Source of the DNA: Xenophilus sp. Marseille-Q4582
Lineage (GTDB): Bacteria > Pseudomonadota > Gammaproteobacteria > Burkholderiales > Burkholderiaceae_C
Reading direction: 5' to 3'
Assembly (NCBI RefSeq): GCF_916700565.1
Contig: NZ_CAKAKO010000006.1
Span: 682,001 to 746,000, forward strand
Length of the DNA stretch: 64,000 nucleotides
Shown: one piece after another, positions 1-8,420 of the stretch
How positions within the stretch are numbered: the stretch's first letter is position 1
Layout of the letters: every line of letters begins with the position of its first letter
The notes under the pieces: generated by a model
The model's input: only the letters and a program-made list of their open reading frames with translations
What the model was told of the DNA's origin: nothing
The model's database searches: none
Made by a program: the position numbers and the translations under genes

Positions 1-188
1 GTGTCCACGCGAAAGCCGATCAGCGGGCCGATCAGAAAGCCCAGGAAGCGGTTGAGCGAGAGGATCGCGTTGTGGAAGCTGTAGCCCAGCGACACGCTGC
101 CGATGCGCCAGCCTGCGTAGCGGGCGATGAGCGCCGACGACTCGACGGTGACGAACAGGAAGAAGATGACGACGATCAGGGCGTCCAA
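1..188 (-). CDS. Amj-like (DUF2837) membrane protein, 3' end outside window
   Basis: Partial gene running off the left edge. The visible N-terminal 60 or so residues are strongly hydrophobic (DALIVVIFFLFVTVESSALI) and continue with ARYAGWRIGSVSLGYSFHNA, then an RFLGFLIGPLIGF stretch. This pattern resembles the start of DUF2837/Amj proteins, which are alternative lipid II flippases of the inner membrane. I chose a TTG start at 188 because it lies four bases after the stop of the upstream gene and has AAGG eight bases before it. The context is a polysaccharide locus, which fits a lipid-linked sugar flippase role. The family call rests on a short segment and is inference; another polysaccharide membrane protein is possible. 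Confidence 0.45.
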   Translation of the reverse strand, partial: MDALIVVIFFLFVTVESSALIARYAGWRIGSVSLGYSFHNAILSLNRFLGFLIGPLIGFRVD

Positions 189-192
189 GATG

Positions 193-1272
193 TCAACCTT
201 GCGTCTGGGCGCGCAGCACCTGGCGCGCATGGTGGTGGATCTCGTCGATCACCGAGGCGGCGACACGCTCGCCGGTCACCAGCGACCCGGCGGTGCGCAG
301 ATCGAAGTGGGCCGGCAGGAGCGTGGGCAGCCGCGGCGTGAGCCCGACGCCCGCCATCGCGTCGAGGTACTTGGTGCCGTCGCCGTACACCGCGCGCCGG
401 TCCTGTGCGAAGTTGACCAGCGCGCAAGGCACGCCGTAGCTCTGGCAGGCGATGAAGCAATGCATGGCCGACGTGACCACCAGCGGCGCCGCGCACAGGA
501 TGTCGATGAAACGTTCGATGTCGGTCGCCGCCGCCGCTTCGATCGACAGTTCCACCACCCCCTCGGGCAGGGCCAGGGGCAGGTGGCGGTGGTTCATGTG
601 GCGCACCAGCAGGACCTGGGCGTCCAGGCGCACCGGTCGGGGGGTGTACAGCCGCGACAGGATGAAGCCCAGGTCGCCGAAGCGGTCCACGCTCGGGCCG
701 CCCGAGCGTCGCAAGGCCGTCGCCGTGTGCGGTCCGCGCACCGAGTGGTAGGTGGCATGGCGGTGCATGCGCGCGCCCTCGTGCGCGGCGCCCGCACCCA
801 GCACGTGGGCGTGGGCGCCAATGGCCGGCGCCAGCGATCCGACAGCCACCCAATGCGGCAAGGCGGGTGCGCGGTAGTCATCCACCAGCTCGATCGCACG
901 GCCACTCAGCCGGTGCAGCAGGTAGGGAGACAGCCAGTCGCCGAAGTTTCCGGGCGAAGGCCCGTCGGCCCAGAGCAGCTTCAGCGCGGGCTGGGCCCCG
1001 GCCTGACGGTACTGGCCGAAGGCCCGCGCCCAGCGCGCCTGCCCCTGCGCGTGCGCGCCGGCCGCATCGGCGTGCCCATCCAGCCAATGCACGTCCTGGG
1101 CGGCGTCCAGCAGGCCGCGCTTGGCCGCTTCGAGCGCATGCTCGAAAGTCATGGGAATGCGGCCTTGCGCCGCGCGCCGCGCGCGCGCCACGCGCAGGTG
1201 GCCGCGCACGCGCCGGCCCGCGTTGAGCATCGGGTAGGGAAGCCGGAGGGCCAGACTCTTGAGCTGCGACAT
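193..1272 (-). CDS. polysaccharide pyruvyl transferase family protein
   Basis: 359-residue protein resembling the WcaK/GumL/ExoV polysaccharide pyruvyl transferases, which add ketal-linked pyruvate from phosphoenolpyruvate to exopolysaccharide sugars. Visible hallmarks are GNFGDWLSPYL at about residues 108-118 (the family NFGD motif), a central DLGFILSRLY segment, and a late SAMHCFIACQSYGVPCALV stretch matching the conserved substrate-binding turn. No signal peptide or membrane segment is seen, so it should be cytoplasmic. It lies 89 bp after the wza-like gene and nearly touches the downstream membrane protein gene, suggesting one operon. The start is uncertain: no strong ribosome site precedes it, and an internal Met41 is an alternative. 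Confidence 0.7.
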   Translation of the reverse strand: MSQLKSLALRLPYPMLNAGRRVRGHLRVARARRAAQGRIPMTFEHALEAAKRGLLDAAQDVHWLDGHADAAGAHAQGQARWARAFGQYRQAGAQPALKLLWADGPSPGNFGDWLSPYLLHRLSGRAIELVDDYRAPALPHWVAVGSLAPAIGAHAHVLGAGAAHEGARMHRHATYHSVRGPHTATALRRSGGPSVDRFGDLGFILSRLYTPRPVRLDAQVLLVRHMNHRHLPLALPEGVVELSIEAAAATDIERFIDILCAAPLVVTSAMHCFIACQSYGVPCALVNFAQDRRAVYGDGTKYLDAMAGVGLTPRLPTLLPAHFDLRTAGSLVTGERVAASVIDEIHHHARQVLRAQTQG

Positions 1273-1361
1273 GGCGTTCAAAGGGTTTCGGCATGAGGGT
1301 CGGAAGGATGGGCCGCGCGCGAACGCGCGGTCGCTGCGGGGGCAGCCGCCCTGGGTCGCCC

Positions 1362-2516
1362 CTAGCGGTTGCGCTCGCGCACGTCGCTGGCGTTGTTGAC
1401 GGCCTGGCTGGTGTTGCTCACCGCCTGGGTCGAGGGCAGGATCAGGCTGACGACGCGGTTCCACCGCACCAGCGGAACCGGATCCACGTACACCACGTCG
1501 TGCGCATCCAGCTGGAACTGCTGCGCCACCGCCAGCGCGGCGGGGTTGCGGGCGTCCAGGTGGAAGATCGCCGGCTCGCCCATGGCGCCCTGCCGGATCA
1601 CGTAGATCTGGCTCGGATCGCTGCTTGCGGCGGCGGGCCCGCCCGCTTCGCCCAGCGCCTCGCTCAGGCTCAGGCGACCATTGCTGCGCATCGGCAGGGC
1701 CAGCGGCGTCACGACCTCCCCCATCACGAAGACCTTGCTGTCCTCGCGATGCGCGACCCGCAGAACGTCGCCGTGGCGCAGCGGAATCTCGTTGGCGTTG
1801 CGCCCGGCTTCGCGCAGCCGCGTCAGATCCAGCGGGATGGAAACACCGTCGCGCAGCAGCGTCAGCGCTGCGCGGTTTCCGTTGCCGGTGATGCCGCCCG
1901 CACGGTTGAGGGCTTCGCTCAGCGTCATCGGCACGTCCGTGACGATCTGAGAGCCGGGCGAACGCACCTCGCCTTCCACGTACACGCGGCGGCTGCGAAA
2001 GGACTGGATGCGCACCGTGACCTGAGGGTCGCGGATCTGCGCCGCGATTCGCCGCGCCAGCAGCGCGGAGGCCTCCGCTTCCGTCAGGCCCGCAATCCGG
2101 ATGCGGCCGACATAGGGAAAGGCGATCTCGCCCCCTGAATCCACGATGAAGCCGGGCGCCACCTGCACGCCGGTCGGATCGGCCGATTGCGAGATCACCG
2201 CGCCTGCATTGGGCAGGAGCTCCGGATGGTCGTAGACGATCACTCCGACCACGTCGCCGGGGCCGATCACATAGCGTTCGGGCTCGCCGAAAAGCGCCTC
2301 CACTTCCGGGGGCAAGGGGCGCGCCCGCGCCTGGGCCTGGCTGTTCACGAGCGCCAGCGAGATCGGGGTGATCCGGCCCTGCGCCTGCGGGTCTGCCGGC
2401 TGCGGCTCGCTGTAGGGGCCCACCGTGCCCATGCCCGGCACCACGGCGCAGCCGGCAAGCACCAGCAGGCCGCACAGTGCGGCGCACCGCGCCAGGAAAG
2501 CCGTGCGCCTCAGCAT
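1362..2516 (-). CDS. Wza-type polysaccharide export outer-membrane lipoprotein
   Basis: 384-residue lipoprotein with a short basic N-terminus, a hydrophobic signal and the lipobox LAGC (Cys23). A Poly_export domain follows (GDVVGVIVYDHPEL around residues 90-103), then two SLBB-type repeats (YVEGEVRSPGSQIVTDVP and FVMGEVVTPLALPMR, each followed by an LSEAL(N/G) helix). The family forms the octameric outer-membrane channel that exports capsular or exopolysaccharide. The C-terminal part (VPLVRWNRVVSLILPS) fits the amphipathic barrel helix that spans the outer membrane. It is the first gene of the locus in this window, and a 536-bp AT-rich upstream region probably carries its promoter. No Wzc-type co-polymerase gene is visible here. 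Confidence 0.9.
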   Translation of the reverse strand: MLRRTAFLARCAALCGLLVLAGCAVVPGMGTVGPYSEPQPADPQAQGRITPISLALVNSQAQARARPLPPEVEALFGEPERYVIGPGDVVGVIVYDHPELLPNAGAVISQSADPTGVQVAPGFIVDSGGEIAFPYVGRIRIAGLTEAEASALLARRIAAQIRDPQVTVRIQSFRSRRVYVEGEVRSPGSQIVTDVPMTLSEALNRAGGITGNGNRAALTLLRDGVSIPLDLTRLREAGRNANEIPLRHGDVLRVAHREDSKVFVMGEVVTPLALPMRSNGRLSLSEALGEAGGPAAASSDPSQIYVIRQGAMGEPAIFHLDARNPAALAVAQQFQLDAHDVVYVDPVPLVRWNRVVSLILPSTQAVSNTSQAVNNASDVRERNR

Positions 2517-3052
2517 TCTTCTTGCTCCCGAATTTCTTTCTCCATGCGGCAGCCTCAGCCTGCAGCTGCAATTGAATAAAAAAGGATGAATCGAGAGAAG
2601 AATTTCTTATACGATCTAAGTATTAGAAATTCATCTTGACTACGAAATCGTGAAATTCTTCCCTCGCCTGGAATTGCAGCGCATGTTATCCAGCTGAAAA
2701 GACGCGGAATTTCCGAGCTTGTTATTTTCTGCAAGCTAGGAAAGGGCAGGTATCTGCATCAAGGCCTGCGGCCCGCCCGCGTTCAGGGCACGCCGGACGG
2801 GCCAAAACTCAGGGTCAGCCAGAGCACCGCACCGCGAACACGTGAGATCCAGGGCTGTTCAATGCATTGAAATCGCCGCACCGCACCCGTGGGCCCCTCG
2901 TGCCGCAATGCAACAATTGCTCGCAATATGGGGGCCGGCGGGGCCCTGCGCCGTTGCGGAGAAGAGCGATGCCCAGCTCCACGCCCCCGGCGCTCAGCCG
3001 GGCCCCGCGGCGCAGCGGGGCCAGAGATGCGCGCAAAGGCGCACCCCAAGTT
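2517..3052. promoter_or_regulatory. 536-bp intergenic region with AT-rich tract and repeated GAATTTC motifs
   Basis: No convincing gene is present. The part next to the wza-like gene (about 2571-2750) is much richer in A+T than the surrounding DNA, so it is the likely promoter and regulatory region. It carries GAATTTC or its complement GAAATTC at 2530-2536, 2600-2606, 2626-2632, 2652-2658 and 2707-2713; the last sits inside the palindrome CGGAATTTCCG (2705-2715). A TATAAG-like -10 is readable on the minus strand near 2604-2613, but no good -35 accompanies it. The GC-rich half towards livM holds a strong hairpin at 3001-3022. Confidence 0.5.
3001..3022 (-). terminator. possible terminator hairpin after livM
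   Basis: An 8-bp perfect GC stem (GGCCCCGC/GCGGGGCC) with a 6-base loop lies about 30 bp after the livM stop on the minus strand. No T-run follows, so an intrinsic terminator is only a possibility. Confidence 0.3.
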
Positions 3053-4036
3053 TTACTTCGCTCGCCGCCGCTCGATGAAAGCGATGACCTCGCCCATGAT
3101 GCCGCGGCGGAAGGCCAGCACGCAGATCACGAAGATCAGGCCCGTGACCATGGTGACCGACTCGCCCAGCGTGTTGAACCAGTCCACCGAAGTCAGGCGC
3201 GCGAGGAAGTGGCCCAGCTCGCCGATCTTGTTCTCCAGCAGCACCACCACCGCCGCGCCGACCAGCGGACCCGACAGCGTGCCCAGGCCGCCCACCAGCG
3301 TCATCAGCACCACCTGGCCCGAGGCGGTCCAGTGCACGTCGCTGAGCGTGGCGAAGCCCAGCACCAGCGTCTTGAGCGAGCCGGCCAGGCCGGAGATCGC
3401 CGCCGAGATCACGAACACCAGCAGCTTGAAGCGGCCCGTGTCATAGCCCAGCGACAGCGCGCGCGGCTCGTTCTCCTTGATGCCCTTGAGCACCTGGCCG
3501 AAGGGCGAATGGATGGTGCGCACGATCAGCAGGAAGGCCGCGACGCAGATCAGCAGCGTCACGTAATACATCGTCAGCTCGTTGCGCAGGTCCACCACGC
3601 CGAAGAGCTTGCCGCGCGGCACGCCCTGCAGGCCGTCCTCGCCGCCCGTGAACTTGGCCTGCAGCGCAATGAAGAACACCATCTGCGCCAGGGCCAGCGT
3701 GATCATCGCGAAGTAGATGCCCTGGCGGCGGATGGCCAGCACGCCGAAGATCCAGCCCAGCAGCGCCCCGGTGGCCGTGCCGGCCAGCAGGCCCAGTTCG
3801 GGCGTGAGGCCCCACACCTTCATCGCGTGCCCGGCCACGTAGGCCGAGCCGCCCAGGAAGGCCGCATGCCCGAAGGACAGGAAGCCCGTGTAGCCCAGCA
3901 GCAGGTTGAACGCGCAGGCGAACAGGGCGAAGCACAGCAGCTTCATCACGAAGATCGGGTAGGCGCCGAAGAAGGGCGCCAGCACCAGGCCCAGCAGGAG
4001 CAGCAGGTACAGAGGAAGCGAGATCTTTTTCATCAT
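3053..4036 (-). CDS. livM: branched-chain amino-acid-type ABC transporter permease LivM
   Basis: 327-residue integral membrane protein with the LivM signature GYTGFLSFGHAAF near residues 49-61 and a series of hydrophobic segments typical of the 8-10 helix permeases of the hydrophobic amino-acid uptake (HAAT) family. With LivH it forms the inner-membrane channel; LivG and LivF power it and a periplasmic receptor feeds it. The C-terminus ends in a basic tail (AFIERRRAK). It is the last gene of the operon, 10 bp after livH. Substrates of such systems range from Leu/Ile/Val to amides, urea and aromatic acids, so the real ligand is not shown by the sequence. Confidence 0.93.
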   Translation of the reverse strand: MMKKISLPLYLLLLLGLVLAPFFGAYPIFVMKLLCFALFACAFNLLLGYTGFLSFGHAAFLGGSAYVAGHAMKVWGLTPELGLLAGTATGALLGWIFGVLAIRRQGIYFAMITLALAQMVFFIALQAKFTGGEDGLQGVPRGKLFGVVDLRNELTMYYVTLLICVAAFLLIVRTIHSPFGQVLKGIKENEPRALSLGYDTGRFKLLVFVISAAISGLAGSLKTLVLGFATLSDVHWTASGQVVLMTLVGGLGTLSGPLVGAAVVVLLENKIGELGHFLARLTSVDWFNTLGESVTMVTGLIFVICVLAFRRGIMGEVIAFIERRRAK

Positions 4037-4046
4037 GGCCGGCCTC

Positions 4047-4922
4047 TCACTTTTCCTTGCCGAACAGGCCGGCGGGGCGGATCAGCAGCACGATGACCAT
4101 GATCACGAACACGACGGTGGATGAGGCTTCCGGATAGAACACCTTGGTCAGGCCCTCGATCACGCCCAGGCCCAGGCCGGTGAGGATGGAGCCCATGATC
4201 GAGCCCATGCCGCCGATCACCACCACCGCGAACACCACGATGATCAGGTTCTGGCCCATCAGCGGCGACACCTGGTACACGGGTGCGGCCAGCACGCCGG
4301 CGAAGGCGGCCAGCGCCACGCCGAAGCCGTAGGTCAGCGTGATCATCAGCGGCACGTTGATGCCGAAGGCTTCGACCAGGCGCGGGTTCTCGGTGCCGGC
4401 GCGCAGCAGCGCCCCGAGCGGCGTCTTCTCGATCACGTACCAGGTGGCGAAGCACACGACCAGCGAGGCCACCACCACCCAGGCGCGGTAGTTGGGCAGC
4501 ATCATGAAACCCAGGTCGGTGGCGCCGGTCAGCAGCTCGGGCGTGTCATAGGGCAGGCCCGAGACGCCGTACACCGAGCGGAACACGCCTTCGATGAGCA
4601 GCGTGAGCCCCAGCGTGAGCAGCAGGCCGTACAGATGGTCGAGCTTGTAGATCCAGCGCAGCAGCAGCCGCTCGATGAGGATGCCGAACAGGCCGATGAG
4701 CACCGGCGCGGCCAGCAGCATCACCCAGTAGTTGACGCCCAGGTAATTCATGGCCATCCACGTGAGCACGGCGCCCAGCATGAACAGGGCCCCATGCGCG
4801 AAGTTGATGACGTTGAGCAGGCCGAAGATCACCGCCAGCCCGAGGCTCAGGATGGCGTAGAAAGAGCCGTTGACCAGCCCGAGCAGCAACTGGCTCAGCA
4901 AGGCGGGGAGCGATATGTTCAT
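4047..4922 (-). CDS. livH: branched-chain amino-acid-type ABC transporter permease LivH
   Basis: 291-residue hydrophobic protein with the LivH hallmark INFAHGALFMLGA around residues 40-52 and the cytoplasmic coupling region KTPLGALLRAGTENPRLVEAFGIN, which contacts the ATPases. Length matches LivH proteins (about 290-310). It pairs with LivM as the second half of the membrane channel. It lies between the first binding-protein gene (gap about 90 bp) and livM (gap 10 bp) in the same operon. Start ATG at 4922 gives MNISLPALLSQLLLGLVNGS, a normal N-terminus for this family. Confidence 0.93.
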   Translation of the reverse strand: MNISLPALLSQLLLGLVNGSFYAILSLGLAVIFGLLNVINFAHGALFMLGAVLTWMAMNYLGVNYWVMLLAAPVLIGLFGILIERLLLRWIYKLDHLYGLLLTLGLTLLIEGVFRSVYGVSGLPYDTPELLTGATDLGFMMLPNYRAWVVVASLVVCFATWYVIEKTPLGALLRAGTENPRLVEAFGINVPLMITLTYGFGVALAAFAGVLAAPVYQVSPLMGQNLIIVVFAVVVIGGMGSIMGSILTGLGLGVIEGLTKVFYPEASSTVVFVIMVIVLLIRPAGLFGKEK

Positions 4923-5014
4923 GGGTGCGGCACGCGAAAGGCTGGTCGCTGGGCAGGATCCGGCAGGCTGCGGGCCGCGGCACGTGCCGCGCCCTCGCCT
5001 GTCGGCGTTTCAGC

Positions 5015-6214
5015 TCACTTCCAGAGGCTGCAGCGGCTTTCGGCCTTGGTGGTGTAGACCGCGTCGCCCGGCAGCTTGGTCACGACCTTGTAGTAGTCCC
5101 AGGCCTGCTTGGACTCGGCCGGGCTCTTGACCTGCATCAGGTACATGTCGTGCACATAGCGGCCGTCGGGGCGCACCACGCCCTGGGCGTAGAAGTCCTT
5201 CAGCGGCGTGCTCTTGAAGTGGGCCATGATCTTGTCGGCGTCGGTGCTCTTGGTGGCCTCCACGGCCTTCAGGTACTGCATCGTGGCCGAGTAGTCCGCG
5301 GCCTGGATGTCGGTGGGCATGCGCTTGGTCTTGTCGAAGAAGCGCTTGCCGAACTTGCGCGATTCCTCGTCGAGGTTCCAGTCCCAGCTGGTGGTGAGCA
5401 GCAGGCCTTCGGTGTTCTTCAGGCCCAGGCTGTGCACGTCGGTCACGAAGACCAGCAGGCCGGCCATCTTCATGCTCTTGGTGATGCCGAACTCGCGCGC
5501 CGCCTTGATGGCGTTGATGGTGTCGCCGCCCGCATTGGCCAGGCCCAGGATCTGCGCCTTGCTGTTCTGCGCCTGCAGCAGGAAGGACGAGAAGTCGTTG
5601 GCGTTGAGCGGGTGCTTGACGCTGCCCAGCACCTTGCCGCCCTTGGCCGTGACGACCTTGGCCGTGTCGTCCTGCAGCGACTGGCCGAAGGCGTAGTCGG
5701 CCGTGAGGAAGTACCAGTCCTTGCCGCCCTGGTCCACGACGGCGCCGCCGGTGCCCTTGGCCAGGGCCACGGTGTCGTAGGCGTAGTGGATGGTGTAGGG
5801 GCTGCACTGCTCGTTGGTCAGCTGCGAGGTGCCGGCGCCGATGGCGATGAACACGCGTTTTTTCTCTTGCGCCACCTTGTTCATGGCCAGGGCCGTGCCC
5901 GAGTTGGTGCCGCCCACCAGCATGGTGAGGTTCTGCGTGTCGATCCACTCGCGCGCCTTCGACGCCGCGATGTCGGCCTTGTTCTGGTGGTCGGCCGTCA
6001 GCAGCTCGATGGGCATGCCGTTGACCTTGCCGCCGAAGTCGTCGATGGCCATCTGGATGGCCGTGGCGCCGCCCTTGCCGTCCACGTCGGAATAGAGGCT
6101 GGACATGTCGGTGACGAAACCGATGCGGACCTTGTCCTGCGCCTGGGCGGCGCCGGCGGCGAGCAAGGCGGCCGCGGCCAGGACGGTGACGGTGAAACGG
6201 GGACGAAGGCTCAT
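5015..6214 (-). CDS. ABC transporter substrate-binding protein (Peripla_BP_6), copy 1
   Basis: 399-residue periplasmic receptor with a Sec signal peptide ending AAQA (about residue 25), followed by KVRIGFVTDMSSLYSDVDGK, the typical start of type I LivJ-like fold proteins. It presumably captures the ligand in the periplasm and delivers it to LivH/LivM. It is closely similar along its whole length to the neighbouring gene at 6285-7481; both share ADHQNKADIAASKAREWID, NEQCSPYTIHYAYDTVALAKG or a near match, and the ending TTKAESxCxLWK. This indicates a tandem duplication. It differs from its neighbour in several pocket-region residues, so the two may bind related but different ligands. Confidence 0.92.
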   Translation of the reverse strand: MSLRPRFTVTVLAAAALLAAGAAQAQDKVRIGFVTDMSSLYSDVDGKGGATAIQMAIDDFGGKVNGMPIELLTADHQNKADIAASKAREWIDTQNLTMLVGGTNSGTALAMNKVAQEKKRVFIAIGAGTSQLTNEQCSPYTIHYAYDTVALAKGTGGAVVDQGGKDWYFLTADYAFGQSLQDDTAKVVTAKGGKVLGSVKHPLNANDFSSFLLQAQNSKAQILGLANAGGDTINAIKAAREFGITKSMKMAGLLVFVTDVHSLGLKNTEGLLLTTSWDWNLDEESRKFGKRFFDKTKRMPTDIQAADYSATMQYLKAVEATKSTDADKIMAHFKSTPLKDFYAQGVVRPDGRYVHDMYLMQVKSPAESKQAWDYYKVVTKLPGDAVYTTKAESRCSLWK

Positions 6215-6284
6215 GGTGTCTCTTTGCGTGGGAGGGGAACGGGGGTAGGAGGCGCGGCCCGCCCGCGGGCGGGTTGCGGCGAGG

Positions 6285-7481
6285 TCACTTCCAGAGGGCG
6301 CACTTGCTCTCGGCCTTGGTGGTGAAGACCTGCTCGCCCGGCAGCGTCTTGACCACCTTCAGGTAGTCCCAGGGCTGCTTGGATTCGGAGGCCTTCTTCA
6401 CCTCGACCAGGTACATGTCGTGCACGAAGCGGCCGTCGGCGCGGATCATGCCCTTGCCGTAGAAGTCGTCGATGGGCGTCTTCTTGAGCTGCTCCATCAC
6501 CTTGTCGGCATCCGTGGTCTTGGCCGCCTCCACGGCCTTCAGGTAAGCCATGGTGGCCGAGTAGTCGGCCGCCTGCACGTCGGTGGGCATGCGCTTGGCC
6601 TTCTCGTTGAAGCGCTGCGCCCACTGGCGCGACTTGTCGTTCAGGTCCCAGTACCAGCTGGTGGTGTGCAGCAGGCCTTCGGTGTTGCGCAAGCCCAGGC
6701 TGTGCACGTCGCTCAGAAACACCAGCAGGCCGGCCACCTTCATCGACTTGCCGATGCCGAATTCGCGCGCGGCCTTGATCGAATTGATGGTGTCGCCGCC
6801 CGCGTTGGCCAGGCCCAGGATCTGCGCCTTGCTGTTCTGCGCCTGCAGCAGGAAGGACGAGAAGTCCGAGGCATTGAGCGGCGCGCGCACGGCGCCCACC
6901 ACGGTGCCGCCCTTGTCCTTGACGACCTTGCTGGTGTCGGCCTCCAGCGCATGGCCGAAGGCGTAGTCGGCCGTGAGGAAGAACCAGCTCTTGCCGCCCT
7001 GGTCGACCACCGCGGCGCCCGTGCCCTTGGCCAGCGCCACCGTGTCGTAGGCGTAGTGCACTGTGTAAGGGCTGCACTGCTCGTTGGTCAGCGCCGAGGT
7101 GGCCGCGCCGTTGTTGAAGTAGACGCGCTTCTTTTCCTGCGCCACCTTGGCCGTGGCCAGCGCGGTGCCGGAGTTGGTGCCGCCGAAGATCATGGTCACG
7201 CCGGCGGTGTCGATCCACTCGCGGGCCTTGGACGCCGCGATGTCGGCCTTGTTCTGGTGGTCGGCCGTCAGCAGCTCGATGGGCTGGCCCAGCACCTTGC
7301 CGCCGAAGTCGTCGATGGCCATCTGGATCGCCATCGCCCCGTTCTTGCCTTCGACGTCCGAATACAGGCTGGACATGTCGGTCACGAAGCCGATCTTGAC
7401 GCGCTCCTGCGCCTGCGCGGTGCCGGCCACGCCCAGGGCGGCGATGGCCAGTGCGATCCCGGTGAATTGCTTCTTCATCAT
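6285..7481 (-). CDS. ABC transporter substrate-binding protein (Peripla_BP_6), copy 2
   Basis: Second LivJ-like periplasmic receptor, 398 residues, with a signal peptide (MMKKQFTGIALAIAALGVAG, ending TAQA). The mature start RVKIGFVTDMSSLYSDVEGK matches the neighbouring copy. I chose the ATG at 7481, eight bases after AGGAG, rather than the GTG one codon upstream. Both copies keep the paired cysteines near CSPYT and at the C-terminus (KCALWK). Because it lies directly after livF and before copy 1, both receptors probably share the one LivFGHM translocator. Ligand unknown. Confidence 0.92.
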   Translation of the reverse strand: MMKKQFTGIALAIAALGVAGTAQAQERVKIGFVTDMSSLYSDVEGKNGAMAIQMAIDDFGGKVLGQPIELLTADHQNKADIAASKAREWIDTAGVTMIFGGTNSGTALATAKVAQEKKRVYFNNGAATSALTNEQCSPYTVHYAYDTVALAKGTGAAVVDQGGKSWFFLTADYAFGHALEADTSKVVKDKGGTVVGAVRAPLNASDFSSFLLQAQNSKAQILGLANAGGDTINSIKAAREFGIGKSMKVAGLLVFLSDVHSLGLRNTEGLLHTTSWYWDLNDKSRQWAQRFNEKAKRMPTDVQAADYSATMAYLKAVEAAKTTDADKVMEQLKKTPIDDFYGKGMIRADGRFVHDMYLVEVKKASESKQPWDYLKVVKTLPGEQVFTTKAESKCALWK

Positions 7482-7545
7482 CACGTGGTCTCCTAGTGTT
7501 TGGCGAGCGAGAAAGAGCAGGAAGGGAAAGAAGGGAACAGGGCGT

Positions 7546-8268
7546 CTAGACGCCCAGCAGCTCGTTGAGCACCTCGGCCTTGGCCTGCAGCTCGTCGGCG
7601 CCGAAGCGCTCCACGATGCGGCCGTGCTCCATCACGTAGAAGCGGTCGGCCAGCGGTGCGGCGAAACGGAAGTTCTGCTCCACCATCACCACCGTGTAGC
7701 CCTTGGCGCGCAGCATGGTGATCATGCGCGCCAGCGCCTGCACGATGACGGGCGCGAGCCCTTCGGAGATCTCGTCGAGCAGCAGCAGGCGCGCGCCGGT
7801 GCGCAGGATGCGCGCCACCGCCAGCATCTGCTGCTCGCCCCCCGACAGGCGCGTGCCCTGGCTGTGGCGGCGCTCGGCCAGGTTGGGGAACATGGCGTAG
7901 ATCTCCTCCACGCTCATGCCGCCCTCGCTGCCCTTCAGGGCCGGTGGCAGCATCAGGTTCTCCTCGGCCGACAGGCTGGCAAAGATGCCGCGCTCCTCGG
8001 GGCAGTAGCCGATGCCGAAATGGGCGATGCGGTGCGTGGGCAGGCCCACGGTCTCGTGGCCGTTGACCCGGATGCTGCCCTTGCGCGAGCCCGTGAGACC
8101 CATGATGGCGCGCAGCGTGCTGGTGCGCCCGGCGCCGTTGCGGCCCAGCAGCGTCACCACCTCGCCGGGCTGCACGACCATGTCCACGCCGTGCAGCACA
8201 TGCGATTCGCCGTACCAGGCGTGCAGGTCCTTGATTTCGAGTGCGGGGGTTGTTGCCATGTCAGTCAT
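7546..8268 (-). CDS. livF: branched-chain amino-acid-type ABC transporter ATPase LivF, Walker A Lys to Arg
   Basis: 240-residue ABC ATPase with an LivF-type layout: P-loop at residues 42-50, Q-loop region, signature LSGGEQQMLAVAR, Walker B RLLLLDEISEGLAP and a switch His in MVEQN-type context (VVMVEQNFRFA). The P-loop reads GRNGAGRTS, so the catalytic Walker A lysine is replaced by arginine; the codon is clearly CGC. All other ATPase motifs look intact, and the partner LivG has a normal GPNGAGKTT, so the heterodimer may keep one fully canonical nucleotide site. Alternative start ATG at 8259. A 152-bp repeat-like spacer separates it from livG. Confidence 0.93.
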   Translation of the reverse strand: MTDMATTPALEIKDLHAWYGESHVLHGVDMVVQPGEVVTLLGRNGAGRTSTLRAIMGLTGSRKGSIRVNGHETVGLPTHRIAHFGIGYCPEERGIFASLSAEENLMLPPALKGSEGGMSVEEIYAMFPNLAERRHSQGTRLSGGEQQMLAVARILRTGARLLLLDEISEGLAPVIVQALARMITMLRAKGYTVVMVEQNFRFAAPLADRFYVMEHGRIVERFGADELQAKAEVLNELLGV

Positions 8269-8420
8269 CCGCGTCGCATGAACGCAGCGCAGCCATCTCA
8301 GCCGACGAGCGCAGCGAAGTCTTCAGGGCACCCGAGGAACTGGCTTTGCCAGGCCTCTGGGTGCGCCCCTCTCGCGCAGCAGAGGGGGGAGCGGCGAAGC
8401 CGCTTGGGGGGTGCTTCATG
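8269..8420. repeat. repeat-like GC-rich intergenic spacer between livG and livF
   Basis: The 152 bp between livG and livF carry nested hairpins: a CTCTGGGTGCGCCCCT arm near 8358, CCCCTCTCGCGCAGCAGAGGGG around 8367-8388, then AGCGGCGAAGCCGCT. It ends in GCTTCAT at the livG side. The 85 bp just upstream of the coxE start (59072-59155) have a similar architecture: ATGAAAG..., then a CGCTTCGCG hairpin, then CCTCCGAGGGG. This looks like one family of small palindromic intergenic elements. No open reading frame with coding signs is seen. Confidence 0.45.
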
